NCBI GenBank assembly: GCA_003024985.2 | Contig: PXIH01S0017238.1 | Length of the DNA: 13,638 bases | Reading direction: 5' to 3' (one strand) | DNA from: Euperipatoides rowelli | Taxonomy: Eukaryota > Onychophora > Udeonychophora > Euonychophora > Peripatopsidae | Shown: in pieces, positions 1-8,309 of the stretch | Numbering within the stretch: position 1 is the stretch's first letter | Layout of the letters: each line of letters starts with the position of its first letter | Translations under genes and position numbers: made by a program | The notes under the pieces: generated by a model | Told to the model about the DNA's origin: nothing | What the model saw: only the letters and a program-made list of their open reading frames with translations | Database searches by the model: none

Positions 1-87
1 TTTCTCTCACGCTTGAAGAAGCGTTTGGCTCATAAACATACAACCAATTACTTTAATCAATTTAATTATTTTTAAACATATTTCTAC

Positions 88-108
88 CAGTCATTTTTGA
101 CGGGCTTT
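88..108 (+). repeat. Partial copy of the array core motif
   Basis: An isolated copy of the hairpin-forming core (GTCATTTTTGACGGGCTTTT) found throughout the left 1.6 kb. CGTCA-type and TGACG-type arms flank a T-rich loop. Here the core is followed by unrelated sequence instead of AAACTAGT, so this is a truncated unit. Nothing else is recognisable in 1-180. Confidence 0.6.
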
Positions 109-181
109 TATGGGTTTCGTTTTTTAACTAACAGGGGAGGTGAGCAGCCAATGGTGGTGGGGGAGGAGCATTTATTTTTCC

Positions 182-246
182 CCGTCATTTTTGACGGGCT
201 TTTAAACTAGTTATATACTAGTTTAAAAGCCCGTCAAAAATAACGG
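182..246. repeat. 65-bp near-perfect palindrome made of two head-to-head repeat ends
   Basis: The arms 182-211 and 217-246 are reverse complements over 30 bp with one mismatch (C186 against A242), separated by the 5-nt spacer TATAT. Each arm is the end of the local repeat unit: a CCGTCA...TGACGG mini-hairpin, then GCTTTTAAACTAGT. Two oppositely oriented units therefore meet at their ACTAGT ends. Such a sequence could extrude as a cruciform, and it marks the centre of a head-to-head unit pair. The right arm runs straight into the reverse-oriented copy that ends near 362. Confidence 0.9.
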
Positions 247-362
247 ATACAGCGACATCTATACACAGAAAATAGAACGAAAACATCTTCGGGCGTCATC
301 GGTTCACCAAAGATGGCCGAGCAGCATGACAGACATCGTGACCAAACTTGCCTTTTATTATA
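217..362 (-). repeat. Reverse-oriented copy of the ~155-bp modular repeat
   Basis: Read on the minus strand, this has the same module order as the tandem copies at 509-988: AATAAAAGGCAAGTTTGGTC, GATGTCTGTTTTCG-like, ATAGATGTCGCTG, then the TGACGGGCTTTTAAACTAGT end. It lacks the middle module (TTATAGCAAGCTAAGAAGGAA...), so its core hairpin abuts the AGCGACATCTAT segment directly. A stretch around 286-325 is specific to this copy (for example TCTTCGGGCGTCATCGG). Confidence 0.75.
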
Positions 363-508
363 TTAGATTTATTATATGTATTAAATGTGCCTTATTGTTC
401 TTGTACAATATCAATTCTTAGACAACAAAGTTTTTTTGTTTTTTTTTTGAGAATTTTGTTAATATTTTTTAATTTCAAAATTATTTAATTTTAGCATCTT
501 TTAACTAT

Positions 509-672
509 AATAAAAGGCAAGTTTGGTCACTTTGGTCATGATGTCTGTTTTCGCTCTATTTTCCATCCATAGATGTCGCTGTATGATGGGCTTTTAATGT
601 CACTGTTATATCAAGCTAACAAGGAAGAAATTAATGTCCACCATTTTTGATGGGCTTTTAAACTAGTTATGT
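509..672 (+). repeat. Tandem repeat unit 1 (164 bp)
   Basis: First of three head-to-tail copies. It begins AATAAAAGGCAAGTTTGG and ends TTTTAAACTAGTTATGT. It is 9 bp longer than unit 2 because of a small internal duplication (TTTGGTCAC followed by TTTGGTCAT). Module order: AAAAGGC/GTTTGGTC, TCTGTTTTCGCTCTATTTTC, ATAGATGTCGCTG, a degraded core (TGATGGGCTTTTAATG), TATCAAGCTAACAAGGAAG, then the terminal core and ACTAGT. Confidence 0.85.
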
Positions 673-827
673 AATAAAAGGCGAGTTTGGTCATGATGTC
701 TGTTTTCGCTCTATTTTCCATCCATAGATGTCGCTGTATGATGGGCTTTTAATGTCACTGTTATATCAAGCTAACAAGGAAGAAATTAATGTCCACCATT
801 TTTGATGGGCTTTTAAACTAGTTATGT
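673..827 (+). repeat. Tandem repeat unit 2 (155 bp)
   Basis: Almost identical to unit 1 apart from GGCGAG instead of GGCAAG and the absence of the 9-bp duplication. The spacing from GCGAGTTTGG at 681 to the same string at 836 gives a 155-bp period. The near-identity of units 1 and 2 points to recent tandem duplication or unequal exchange. Confidence 0.88.
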
Positions 828-988
828 AATAAAAGGCGAGTTTGGTCATGATGTCTGTTTTCGCTCTATTTTCTGTTCATAGATGTCACTGTATCCGTCA
901 TTTTTGACAGGCTTTTAATGTCGTCGTTATAGCAAGCTAAGAAGCAAGAAATTAATGTCCGTCATTTTTGACAGACTTTTAAACTAGT
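828..988 (+). repeat. Tandem repeat unit 3 (about 161 bp, less eroded core)
   Basis: Same module order as units 1 and 2, but its internal core is intact (CCGTCATTTTTGACAGGCTTTTAATG) where units 1 and 2 have only TGATGGGCTTTTAATG. This shows that each unit originally carried the hairpin core twice, once internally and once at the ACTAGT end. It is more diverged from units 1 and 2 than they are from each other. The unit ends at ACTAGT (983-988). Confidence 0.85.
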
Positions 989-1350
989 AAAGTATATTTA
1001 AAACATACTGTAAAAATAAAATGTTTGTTTTTTTTTATAAAAAAATTAATATACACTAAACTTGCCTCCAGTTGAGAAATAAAATGAAAAATTACAATTT
1101 TAATAGTCAAATATCAATCCTTTATCATAGAGAGTAGAGTAGCACTTGCACTCATTCCTCTGTGCAAGTGAATTCTACATTAAGCCTTTTTGTACATGCA
1201 CATCAGTAGTAACTCAACAGGTAATTTGTCAGAAGCAAAGGATAATTATTACAGTATATGGATCAAGTCTTGCTGAAATCATAATCTCAACTATCAAAAA
1301 GTTTAAACAATCAATGAGATTTATTACTATTACCGTAGTAAAATTATTAT
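989..1350. other. Spacer between opposed repeat arrays, with a small hairpin
   Basis: AT-rich sequence with no similarity to the flanking units. It contains a short perfect hairpin (arms CACTTGCA 1143-1150 and TGCAAGTG 1163-1170, 12-nt loop). A 68-codon open frame across 1146-1352 has no recognisable domain and runs to the edge of the next repeat; I do not consider it a gene. The forward copies on the left and reverse copies on the right make this the loop of a large interrupted inverted repeat. Confidence 0.5.
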
Positions 1351-1486
1351 AAAAGCCCGTCAAAACTGACGGACATTAATTTCTTCCTTCTTAGCTTTAT
1401 ATAATAGCGACATTAAATAGCGACAGAAAATAGAGTGAAAACAGAGCAATGTGACAGACCTCATTACCAAACTTGCTTTTATTATA
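1351..1486 (-). repeat. Reverse-oriented repeat unit
   Basis: Begins with AAAAGCCCGTCAAAACTGAC and runs through GGACATTAATTTCTTCC, GCGACATTAAATAGCGACAG, AAAATAGAGTGAAAACAG and CCAAACTTGCTTTTATTATA. This is the reverse complement of the unit seen at 509-988. The terminal ACTAGT is missing on its left side. Confidence 0.8.
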
Positions 1487-1502
1487 GATTAGATAATTAG
1501 AT

Positions 1503-1635
1503 ACTAGTTTAAAAGCCGGTCAAAAATGACAGACATTAATTTCTTCCTTCTTAGCTTGCTATAACAGCGGCATCTATGGACAGAAAATAGAGCAGCATGA
1601 CAGTCATCATGTCCAAACTTGCTTTTTAATAGTTC
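1503..1635 (-). repeat. Reverse-oriented repeat unit with intact ACTAGT end
   Basis: Starts at ACTAGTTTAAAAGCC and continues through GTCAAAAATGACAGACATT, TTCTTCCTTCTTAGCTTGC, the CATCTATGGACAGAAAATAG segment and CCAAACTTGCTTTTTAAT. It is directly repeated with the previous copy and inverted relative to the 509-988 trio. It closes the repeat-rich left end of the window. Confidence 0.8.
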
Positions 1636-1640
1636 TATTA

Positions 1641-1934
1641 TATTAGATTTCTGTAAGGATGATAATTTGGCATCAGAAGTATAGTATCACTATTGGTGTA
1701 GGCTATAGATAAGATGGAAAACTCCAGCATAGACCTCTGTTCACATTTTTTTATTAATTCAGGCTATTGATTTATTAAAGACACAAGGATAGTGATAAAA
1801 AAAAAGTTTATTAGCAGAGCTACACTATATGAAATATTTTATCAAAGAGGATTTAAACTAGATGAGTTTTTGTGTCGATATCAATAATCAAGAAACCTTC
1901 AATATATATCCATAAAATGTTTTTTTTCCCTCAG
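1641..1934. other. AT-rich non-coding stretch
   Basis: No open frame, repeat or RNA fold that I can support. The last 14 bases form a strong pyrimidine run ending in CAG and are discussed with the next feature. Confidence 0.5.
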
Positions 1935-2140
1935 CAAACATTATTATGTTCCAATCTACTGATCACTCATCAGACAAATATGTATCTTGGGCGTTTTCAG
2001 TGATGTATGATGTGCTTCAGAATGAAGACTCACAGTTCAGTTGTACAAACAAGCACAATGATCATCAGCTCCAGTCATTCTTTTTACGAATGTTTTATTC
2101 AGACTTGTTTTACTGTACATTCAAAATCAGTTTAGATTAA
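1935..2140 (+). CDS. Possible 3'-terminal exon of an unrecognised gene
   Basis: A T/C-rich tract ending TTTTTTTCCCTCAG (AG at 1933-1934) makes a good 3' splice site. The frame after it stays open for 68 codons and ends in TAA at 2138-2140. The peptide begins NIIMFQSTDHSSDKYVSWAF and includes FSVMYDVLQNEDSQFSC; I recognise no family. Local GC content is above that of the flanks and the frame contains normal-looking residues rather than only A/T-rich codons, which is what raised it above the other short frames. Against it: no partner exon upstream in the window, a second frame is also open over much of the stretch, and no clear AATAAA directly after the stop. It may be chance. Confidence 0.22.
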
Positions 2141-2843
2141 TTCCATATTTTAAAACAAAATATGTATAATTTTTATGCTTAGATTGCTTTATTACCGTAA
2201 TATAATTAGTGTTGAAGGCCTGAAAAGGATTTGATAAAAAATAATATATCTAGATCATTCGATTTTATTAGAATATTTTATTTATATGGTAGCCTACTGT
2301 AATTTGTGTTGCATTGATGTTATTTGTGATTTTTGTTAAGTCTCAGCATGGGAAATTAATAAGCATCTTATGCTTATATTTTATTTTGAAAAAAATATTT
2401 AAGTTATGGCTCTCAGCCTCTTTGTATCAAGTCTACACACAGGCCAATGTTGCCACCTGTATAAACCTCTCAGGGCCAGACTTCTCATGTGATTAAAGCA
2501 ACCCAATTTTACTGTTATTCTTTCTTATAGTCGTAAACAGTATAAAAAACAATAGAAATTATCAGTTTTAGAAATGTATACACTTTGCCAATAAGGACAT
2601 TTAAGGTTTTATTGTTAATAGATGTCACTTACCATTGTTACCATTTTCTGTTCAATTTAATAATTATTTTTAAACATAAAACTCCAGACATTACCAACCA
2701 ATATCACTATTATCTACTTACTGTATTTGCATAGAAATACTAGAGTACATACAAGTATGTTTATGACAACTAGAATGTCAAAAATAGCTCTCCAATCCTT
2801 GTGGTAAGATTTACAGGCAAAGCTACTCTTAAATTAATATACT

Positions 2844-2859
2844 CCCCCCCCCCCACCCC
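2844..2859. repeat. C11-A-C4 homopolymer tract
   Basis: Eleven consecutive C, one A, then four C. A similar C11-A-C3 tract lies at 7195-7209, and a G5-A-G11 tract at 3180-3196. The G-rich strands could support quadruplex-like structures, and the tracts are probably length-polymorphic. Confidence 0.8.
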
Positions 2860-3179
2860 TAGTAAACAGCAATTAATTTTAACATAGTTTAAACTTATTA
2901 CATAAATTAAAAAATAATTTGTATACTATATAGTTCTTTTGATTGAAAATATGATATACTTTTTCACTAAATATCATCAAAATTATTACAGTATGTAAGA
3001 AACCTTTTTTATTTGCGTACCAGTGTTCCTAACTTCCTACCATAAATGGGTTTGCCAGGAACATATCCTGTGTTAAGTAGGGGTTACCTATTCAAGGTCT
3101 ATTGTAACCATGATTAATGATGATTTAGTATGTGTTTTTCTTTTCAGAAAATCAAGTTATCAATACCTGTTTAATTTAT

Positions 3180-3196
3180 GGGGGAGGGGGGGGGGG
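3180..3196. repeat. G5-A-G11 homopolymer tract
   Basis: Five G, one A, then eleven G in otherwise A/T-rich DNA. It is one of three 11-nt C/G runs in the window, which is striking given the very low local GC content. Confidence 0.8.
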
Positions 3197-3282
3197 ATTT
3201 ATTTCTATCATTAGTAATTAATGTTATATCCTGTTAAAAAATATTTATCTTTTTCAGGCCTTAAAACTAGAAATTTGATACT

Positions 3283-3355
3283 GGGTGCAAATATTTGCTC
3301 CCACTCATAAGTGACTATGAGCAAGTTGAGTCTTAGTGGGAGCAATTGCTCCCAC
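3283..3355. repeat. Cluster of nested palindromes sharing GCTCCCAC
   Basis: Within 73 bp there is an imperfect palindrome (GGGTGCAAATATTTGCTCCC, 3283-3302, one mismatch pair) and a perfect 20-bp palindrome (GTGGGAGCAATTGCTCCCAC, 3336-3355). Between them lie the small arms CTCATA and TATGAG. GCTCCCACT of the first also pairs with AGTGGGAGC of the second, so alternative folds are possible. The next bases (TTCGAACC at about 3361-3368) read GGTTCGAAT on the minus strand, like the start of a Pol III B box. A decayed tRNA-derived SINE is possible but not established. Confidence 0.6.
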
Positions 3356-5026
3356 CTAAATTCGAACCATGGATCTAGGGATCTGTAATGAATGTGCTTT
3401 GTCTTTTTGCTATCACATTGCTTTATTGTGGCTGAAAAAAAAAAGTGTTGAGAGTTTTTAAATTCATAAATGCCTGTAATTGTTGATTACACAGTAGTTC
3501 TATTTATGCTCCTGTTAATAAGAATACCTTTCAAAATAAATTTATTTTATTCTCTTTGTTAAATGGAGAGATTGAAATACAGTATTTGTATTTTTTTTTA
3601 ATTTTCTTACTAATGTATAAAAACATTTTTATCTTTAAGTTTGTTCAAATCTAAATTATTCTTAATATACTGGATCTTTATTTTATTTACAAATAAATTG
3701 ACAAGATGCTGTGGTTTTAAGTTGTTTAGAGAAATCTAGTTAAAATGTTAAATCACTTTTTTTAAACAAATATAATATAAATCAATTACCCAAAGATAAT
3801 GTTAATCACAATTAAGATTATTTTACATTGGGCTTAATGTTTGCCAACAATATTCTAATTGACTATGTAATGATTATCAATGTTATAATGCTTAAACTTT
3901 TCAATTAAATAAAATCTTTGTTGTCTAAACAGGTGAACAGCCACCTAATATAATAGCATTGTTTAAGTATTTTTGGTCATTTCACTAAATGTGTTTGTTT
4001 TATTAGATGGTGCTGTATTTTTACTGGCCCAAGGGACATATTTTAAATAGAAAAAGTTTTTTTCTTAAAATAATAATCATGTTTCTTTGTGCATCGATAC
4101 CTAAAATATTTTTCTATTATATTTATATATAAATTATGTAGCCTACAGTACATTAAATTATAAAATATATTCACAATATATGAAAAATAACACGTTTGGG
4201 ATTCATCTCAAAGAAATATATCAGTTCCCACTAGTTTCAAGTTTTTGACATCTACTGTAACTGTATATTGTTTCTTTTTATTAATTGTATATACAATACT
4301 ACTACTATTCATATGGAAAACTTAATAATTTTTCATTCAAAAATACAGGCCTACATTTTTTTTTAAATAAATTAGCCAAAAAATTAGATTTTTCAATGCC
4401 TCAGACCCACTACTCGTTTAAATTCTCAAAGTTTGACTTGTCTAATTTAAACTAACAAGTATAGAATATGCAAATATTATAATGAAAATAGAAATATTAA
4501 GATTACTCAAAAAAAATTATTTTTCATATATTTCAATTTTATTTCAATTTATCAATTTCTATATGAAGTAATTAGGGTACATCAAAATTTTATAGCAATA
4601 TACTTCACAGACATTTTTTCATAAAAAAAATGATATTTCATTAAATTGCAATATGTTTATTTTGCACAGAATTGATAAATATTCATTCTACAAATGACTA
4701 ATTTCATTGGTGTTTTCCTCAACACATTAATGTTTAGAATAATCAACGGAAACAGACAGACGAACAATATGCGTGGTTGTAAAAACTGTTTTCACAAAAT
4801 ACATTGTCGTACAATAATTAAGCACAAAAAGCATATGAATAAGAAATCCTGGGACATCAAATATTAAAATGTACATGCAATTATAAAAATGCAAATAAAT
4901 TTACCTTCCATGAACTTTTATAAATTAAACAATTAGTAATCAATAGACAATGGGCCTATAGTATATTCAATTAAACTATCTTGATCATTAAAATGCTTAA
5001 ATTGTAAAATAGCTTCTCATGATAAT

Positions 5027-5032
5027 TTTATT
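5027..5032 (-). terminator. Candidate poly(A) signal for the CDK2AP gene
   Basis: AATAAA on the minus strand, about 180 nt beyond the stop codon. It is the first canonical hexamer downstream, giving a 3' UTR of roughly 200 nt. Such hexamers are frequent in AT-rich DNA, so the assignment is tentative; others lie further on, for example at 4656-4661. Confidence 0.35.
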
Positions 5033-5208
5033 AATCTCAATAACCCTATAATACTGTAAATAAAAAGTCTTTCTAATCGCATTTTTTAGAAATAAATAAA
5101 GTCTTGTTTCAAAATATGTAGGCTGTTAAAAAAATATTGCCAACAGCTCCATCAATGTGCAGGACCATATTTAAATACGACAATATAAGTCTGTAGAAAA
5201 ATTCCAAA

Positions 5209-5529
5209 TTATGATCGTGCACTGCGTTCAGTTTCCATCAGACATTCTCTAACAAGAATCCTAGCGTGAACAATCCCTCGTTTTAATCTCTCTGCAGAGC
5301 TTTTACTACCAGCATATGTAGGACGGATGTCTTTTCCTAGATCTTCAATAACTGCAAGAAGTTGTGCATATTTGCTTTGTGGTTGTTGAGGCCTACTGAA
5401 TTGGATAATAGCACTTGGCTGTCCAATTTGAACAATACCAACACCTTCTTCAGTTCGAGGTGTTGGAGGATTGCTAAATCCTGCTGGCGAATCAACTGCC
5501 TGACCACCTTCTTCACCATTTTGTTCCAT
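5209..5529 (-). CDS. CDK2AP1: CDK2-associated protein (CDK2AP1/CDK2AP2, DOC-1 family)
   Basis: A 106-residue protein whose C-terminal half is unmistakably the CDK2AP family: QSKYAQLL (51-58), [17 protein letters not shown] (61-77), [19 protein letters not shown] (79-97) and TERSARS (100-106). It keeps the TER triplet (100-102) linked in the family to CDK2 binding, and the cysteine (C96) aligned with human C105. The N-terminal half (1-50) is lineage-specific, acidic then Pro/Gln-rich (PPTPRT, RPQQPQ). Length is close to human CDK2AP1 (115). In other animals the protein is a nuclear subunit of NuRD and binds CDK2. The start at 5529 is chosen because the ATG has A at -3 and G at +4, lies 10 nt inside the exon, and any extension meets the splice acceptor. 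The whole CDS sits in one exon. Invertebrates may have one gene ancestral to both vertebrate paralogues, so the symbol is approximate. Confidence 0.93.
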   Translation of the reverse strand: MEQNGEEGGQAVDSPAGFSNPPTPRTEEGVGIVQIGQPSAIIQFSRPQQPQSKYAQLLAVIEDLGKDIRPTYAGSKSSAERLKRGIVHARILVRECLMETERSARS

Positions 5530-5539
5530 GATTAGACAT

Positions 5540-5624
5540 CTGCAAAGATATACAAAATAAAACAAATATTGATATTCTTAATATTAAACAATGCAATCAG
5601 AATAAAATTATACAAACAACTTAC
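5540..5624 (-). other. 85-bp GT-AG intron in the CDK2AP 5' region
   Basis: On the minus strand the donor is GGTG|GTAAGT (GT at 5624-5623) and the acceptor is TATATCTTTGCAG (AG at 5541-5540), preceded by a T-rich tract. Both match consensus well. The intron separates the upstream-ORF exon from the coding exon and ends 10 nt before the main ATG. Confidence 0.75.
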
Positions 5625-5710
5625 CACCATAAGTTATGGGATTTTTTTAAAGCAGCTTGTCCAATATAAAACAATTTTAATATTTCCTGGGGTTTTACTT
5701 CAGACATTTT
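5625..5710 (-). CDS. 5' exon of CDK2AP transcript with a 27-codon upstream ORF
   Basis: From ATG at 5707 (AAAATGT context, A at -3) the minus strand encodes MSEVKPQEILKLFYIGQAAL plus seven more residues ending NLW. The last two bases of the exon (TG) join the first base of the next exon (A) to make TGA, so the stop exists only in the spliced mRNA. The main CDK2AP ATG is in the same frame three codons later (TGA TGT CTA ATC ATG). The exon is bounded by the strong GTAAGT donor and, upstream, either by an acceptor (ACTGTAG, AG at 5712-5711) or by more 5' UTR. The peptide belongs to no family I know. It may be a regulatory uORF, or the only visible part of an alternative N-terminus. Confidence 0.45.
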
Positions 5711-5892
5711 CTACAGTATATTATTAAATAATTAAAATTTATCCTAGGACTAGTAGCCTTAAAACTGAGAGAAAAAATCCATTGTTTAATGCAGTGCTAT
5801 TTAATCAAATACAAGTATTCCCACTATACCAAGTATTTTAAATGAAAACCTGAGAAAGAAATTACCTTTGTAGAATTTTATAATATACTGTA
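5711..5892. other. Region upstream of the CDK2AP exons
   Basis: AT-rich. It should contain either the promoter or an upstream intron of the minus-strand CDK2AP gene. I see no convincing TATA box, Inr or GC-rich core promoter, so the transcription start may lie beyond it. Confidence 0.3.
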
Positions 5893-5960
5893 CAGTGTTT
5901 CCCAAAGTATGGTCTGTGGACCGGCACCGATCCACGGAAAGTGCCAGTTCATCACTCCAT
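5893..5960 (+). mobile_element. hAT-like transposon terminus (fragment)
   Basis: Begins CAGTGTTTCCCAAAGTATGG and continues with GTGGACCGGC and GATCCACGGAA. This is the typical hAT end: CAGTG followed by a TTTCCCAAA-type stretch and a GGTC-CG-GACC-rich subterminal segment. Its GC content is well above that of its surroundings. The flanking 8 bp (ATACTGTA, 5885-5892) would be the target-site duplication, but no matching inverted end (GGGAAACACTG) with that octamer occurs later in the window. The element is truncated or its other end has decayed. Confidence 0.45.
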
Positions 5961-8309
5961 GACAACTTAAGCTTGCACAAATAAATTTTCAGAATAAAAA
6001 TTGGGGCCACTACAGGAGCCTTTTGGTGACCGATACCTTAGTGCAATGGCAGTAGGCAATCACAGGGCCTGGAAGAGAAGAGTTTGGTGCAATGTCAGAC
6101 AATCATGCCTATACAACCGGAGATTTGGGATTGATACATCGGCACTTTCATGTATTTAGATAGACATGTCTATATTACTCTTTACTAGGCTATAGCTTCT
6201 GCGAGGAGTGCTTGTGTTTACCGTGTTTCCTTTCGATCTTGGTCTAACTTCTCATAGTGACTTCATCAATCAAATTCATGTGCTTCCACCATTTGAAATC
6301 TCTTTCCTATACTATTGAGCACAATTTGACTCTTCCCATGTTCTTCAAGTGGAATCATTTTATATTATTTCCTCCTTGGCCTATTATTATATTTTGGTTT
6401 CTTGTTTAATTATCTGTGTTGGGTAAAATTCAAGATTTTCCCCAGAGGTATTCTTGGAGCTTGTACTCCTTTCTTAATGAACTCTTCTACTAGACTGTAT
6501 TCTTTAGATTTGGTGCAATTTGCAATCATCGTTCTATTACTTGTATTGTGATTGCTATTTCCACCATTCTCTTCAATGTTACTGTAGTACAGTATATTTG
6601 TGTACCACACCTTTTTACGTTGGCCTTGGGTTGACTTTTTAGTACGTTACTAACTTTACATTGTCTTTTATACAAAAAATTTTATCAGATCTAACCTTTA
6701 AATGAAATTGGTGATATTTTTATCACTGCCGGCCCCGCGAGGGTAACCAACTCCCAGTATAATGGACTATACAGTATACCAACTAGGATATGGACAACAC
6801 ACTATGATTCGCACCTAGCCGCACAGAGCCTGTACAGAACAACACATGACAAATTAACACAACATAAAACTGGACAAATTAAACATTGATACAATTGATT
6901 TCTTGATTTTTCTTCTATCTTCCAAGCTCTCTGTTAGTCCTCATCATTTACAGTATGTTGTCAATGGCTATCCTCCATTCTCGAGTTTTATTCCTTTCTT
7001 GTGAGATGATTTTTCCTACTTTGACTTTGTTCAACAATTGAAATTTTATTTTAACTTAAATTTTATTTCTGTGGCTTTACACCGACTCATTTCCGTTTAC
7101 TCTTTGATTTTTCCCTTTCAGGATGGGTATCTTCATTTCTTTGCTTGTGGTCATGATTTCTCAATTTACTTACCCATTTAAAACTACTCTAGTTCCCCCC
7201 CCCCCACCCTCGAGTTTGTCCTTAGATCTTTACAATCTTGTGGTTTGCAAACTTTTGGTGTGATTGGGAGTTTTCAAATCTCTATTTGGACTGTCTATCC
7301 AAGCATGGCCGTGTCTGTTAATCTTCCTGTATGGTACTCTGCACCTTAATGCTGCCCTCTTAAGGCTCATCTTTACCCATCAGATGTTGTGACTTAGTGC
7401 AGCTCCTGTTCTAATTAATGTTAATTCAGCGAATCCTTAGGATTAAAAAAAAAAAAACATTAAAAATTTACTCCTGTTCGTATTACGCCGCTATTTCTTA
7501 AGAGTATTATCTTCATTTCTTCTTCCTCCTCCCACCCTTTCCCCCCCTTTTTTTTTGACAATCCAATGCTTCCCCAATTTCTAATTATTACAAAGTTCAA
7601 CTGTTATAGCACCAATCAGGAATGGAAAAAGTGGCCAATAAAGCTCTTCTCACATTTTTTAATAATGGAATAGAAATTCATAGACAACATAATGATTAAA
7701 ACAAATTAAATAAAAAAATTAAAAATTGTATGGCACTACTCTCTGAATTCTACAAATAACAAGAAAAACTTCTATGAATAATTACATCAGTATGATGATG
7801 TGTTGAAGTAAAGAAAATTTTCTGATAGTAGAAAGTCCAGGTTACAGCGTTGGGAGCTCCCTGATGAATCTAGGTATATTAAAGTTAAAAAGATTAGCCT
7901 ACAGTTTTAATTGGCTCATTGTACATGAAAATTTATGGGAACTTTATTAGAATTATGGCTTTATTGACAAACCAAATTATTCTTGCAAGACATGCATTTC
8001 TTGGTTTTATCTTTTTTATGTTGTGATTCGTCCAAGATTATTAAAGTTCTTTAGGAAGCTTTTCTTATTCTTCTGGCCCTATTTGCCTTAAGGATCTTCA
8101 CAACCAGGTGGAAACAAGCGACTTTCTCTTTTTCATCCATTATCATAAGCATTTTGAAGTATTGAAATAAAAATAAATTTTTTGGGGGGACCAAGGATAA
8201 ATTTTTGAACTGGTCAGCAGCAAGATCAGTCAGGAGTCTGGGTTATATTTTCTGTTCTCAGAAATTCAAAATTTTTACATAATTCCAAAGTTCCTTAGTT
8301 CATGATTAG
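5961..8309. other. 2.3-kb region without a recognisable gene
   Basis: Base composition is more balanced between about 6100 and 7560 than elsewhere, with T/C-rich plus-strand stretches, a short GC-rich island (GCCGGCCCCGCGAGGG near 6728) and a C11-A-C3 tract at 7195. Short open frames exist on the minus strand (5801-6010, 6410-6610), but neither shows a known motif. The composition suggests a decayed mobile element or old coding sequence; I could not identify it. Confidence 0.4.

Larger units (their letters stand above)
2141..5026. other. Long AT-rich intergenic region
   Basis: Mostly A/T-rich with many homopolymer runs and no coding sequence I can support. It includes C-rich (2844-2859) and G-rich (3180-3196) tracts and the nested palindromes at 3283-3355, listed separately. 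A 60-codon open frame at 2314-2496 has a slightly GC-richer second half (about 2405-2496) but no recognisable domain. The heptamer TACTGTA/TACAGTA recurs through the region. Confidence 0.5.

Noticed and set aside
509-988. CRISPR-like array
   Set aside because: The whole 155-bp unit is repeated without unique spacers, and the context is eukaryotic.
1146-1352. 68-codon plus-strand open frame between the repeat arrays
   Set aside because: No domain or splice context; it ends at the edge of a repeat unit, and its first 25 bases form a hairpin. Likely chance.
2314-2496. 60-codon plus-strand open frame
   Set aside because: Mostly hydrophobic A/T-codon composition at the start, only a weak acceptor inside (CTCTCAG near 2416), and no recognisable family.
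3355-3425. tRNA gene or intact SINE on the minus strand
   Set aside because: A GGTTCGAAT B-box-like string exists but the expected CC is missing, the A box is poor, and no cloverleaf can be drawn.
5337-5519. Second minus-strand open frame inside the CDK2AP exon
   Set aside because: It overlaps the CDK2AP coding sequence in another frame and is a shadow of it.
5801-6010. Minus-strand open frame across the hAT-like end
   Set aside because: Its C-terminal half is the translated transposon terminus and no transposase motif is present.
6410-6610. 66-codon minus-strand open frame
   Set aside because: Natural-looking composition but no family, no splice signals of note and no neighbours; kept only as part of an unassigned region.
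6720-6745. CpG island or promoter around GCCGGCCCCGCGAGG
   Set aside because: Only about 20 bp long, with no core promoter elements or exon nearby.
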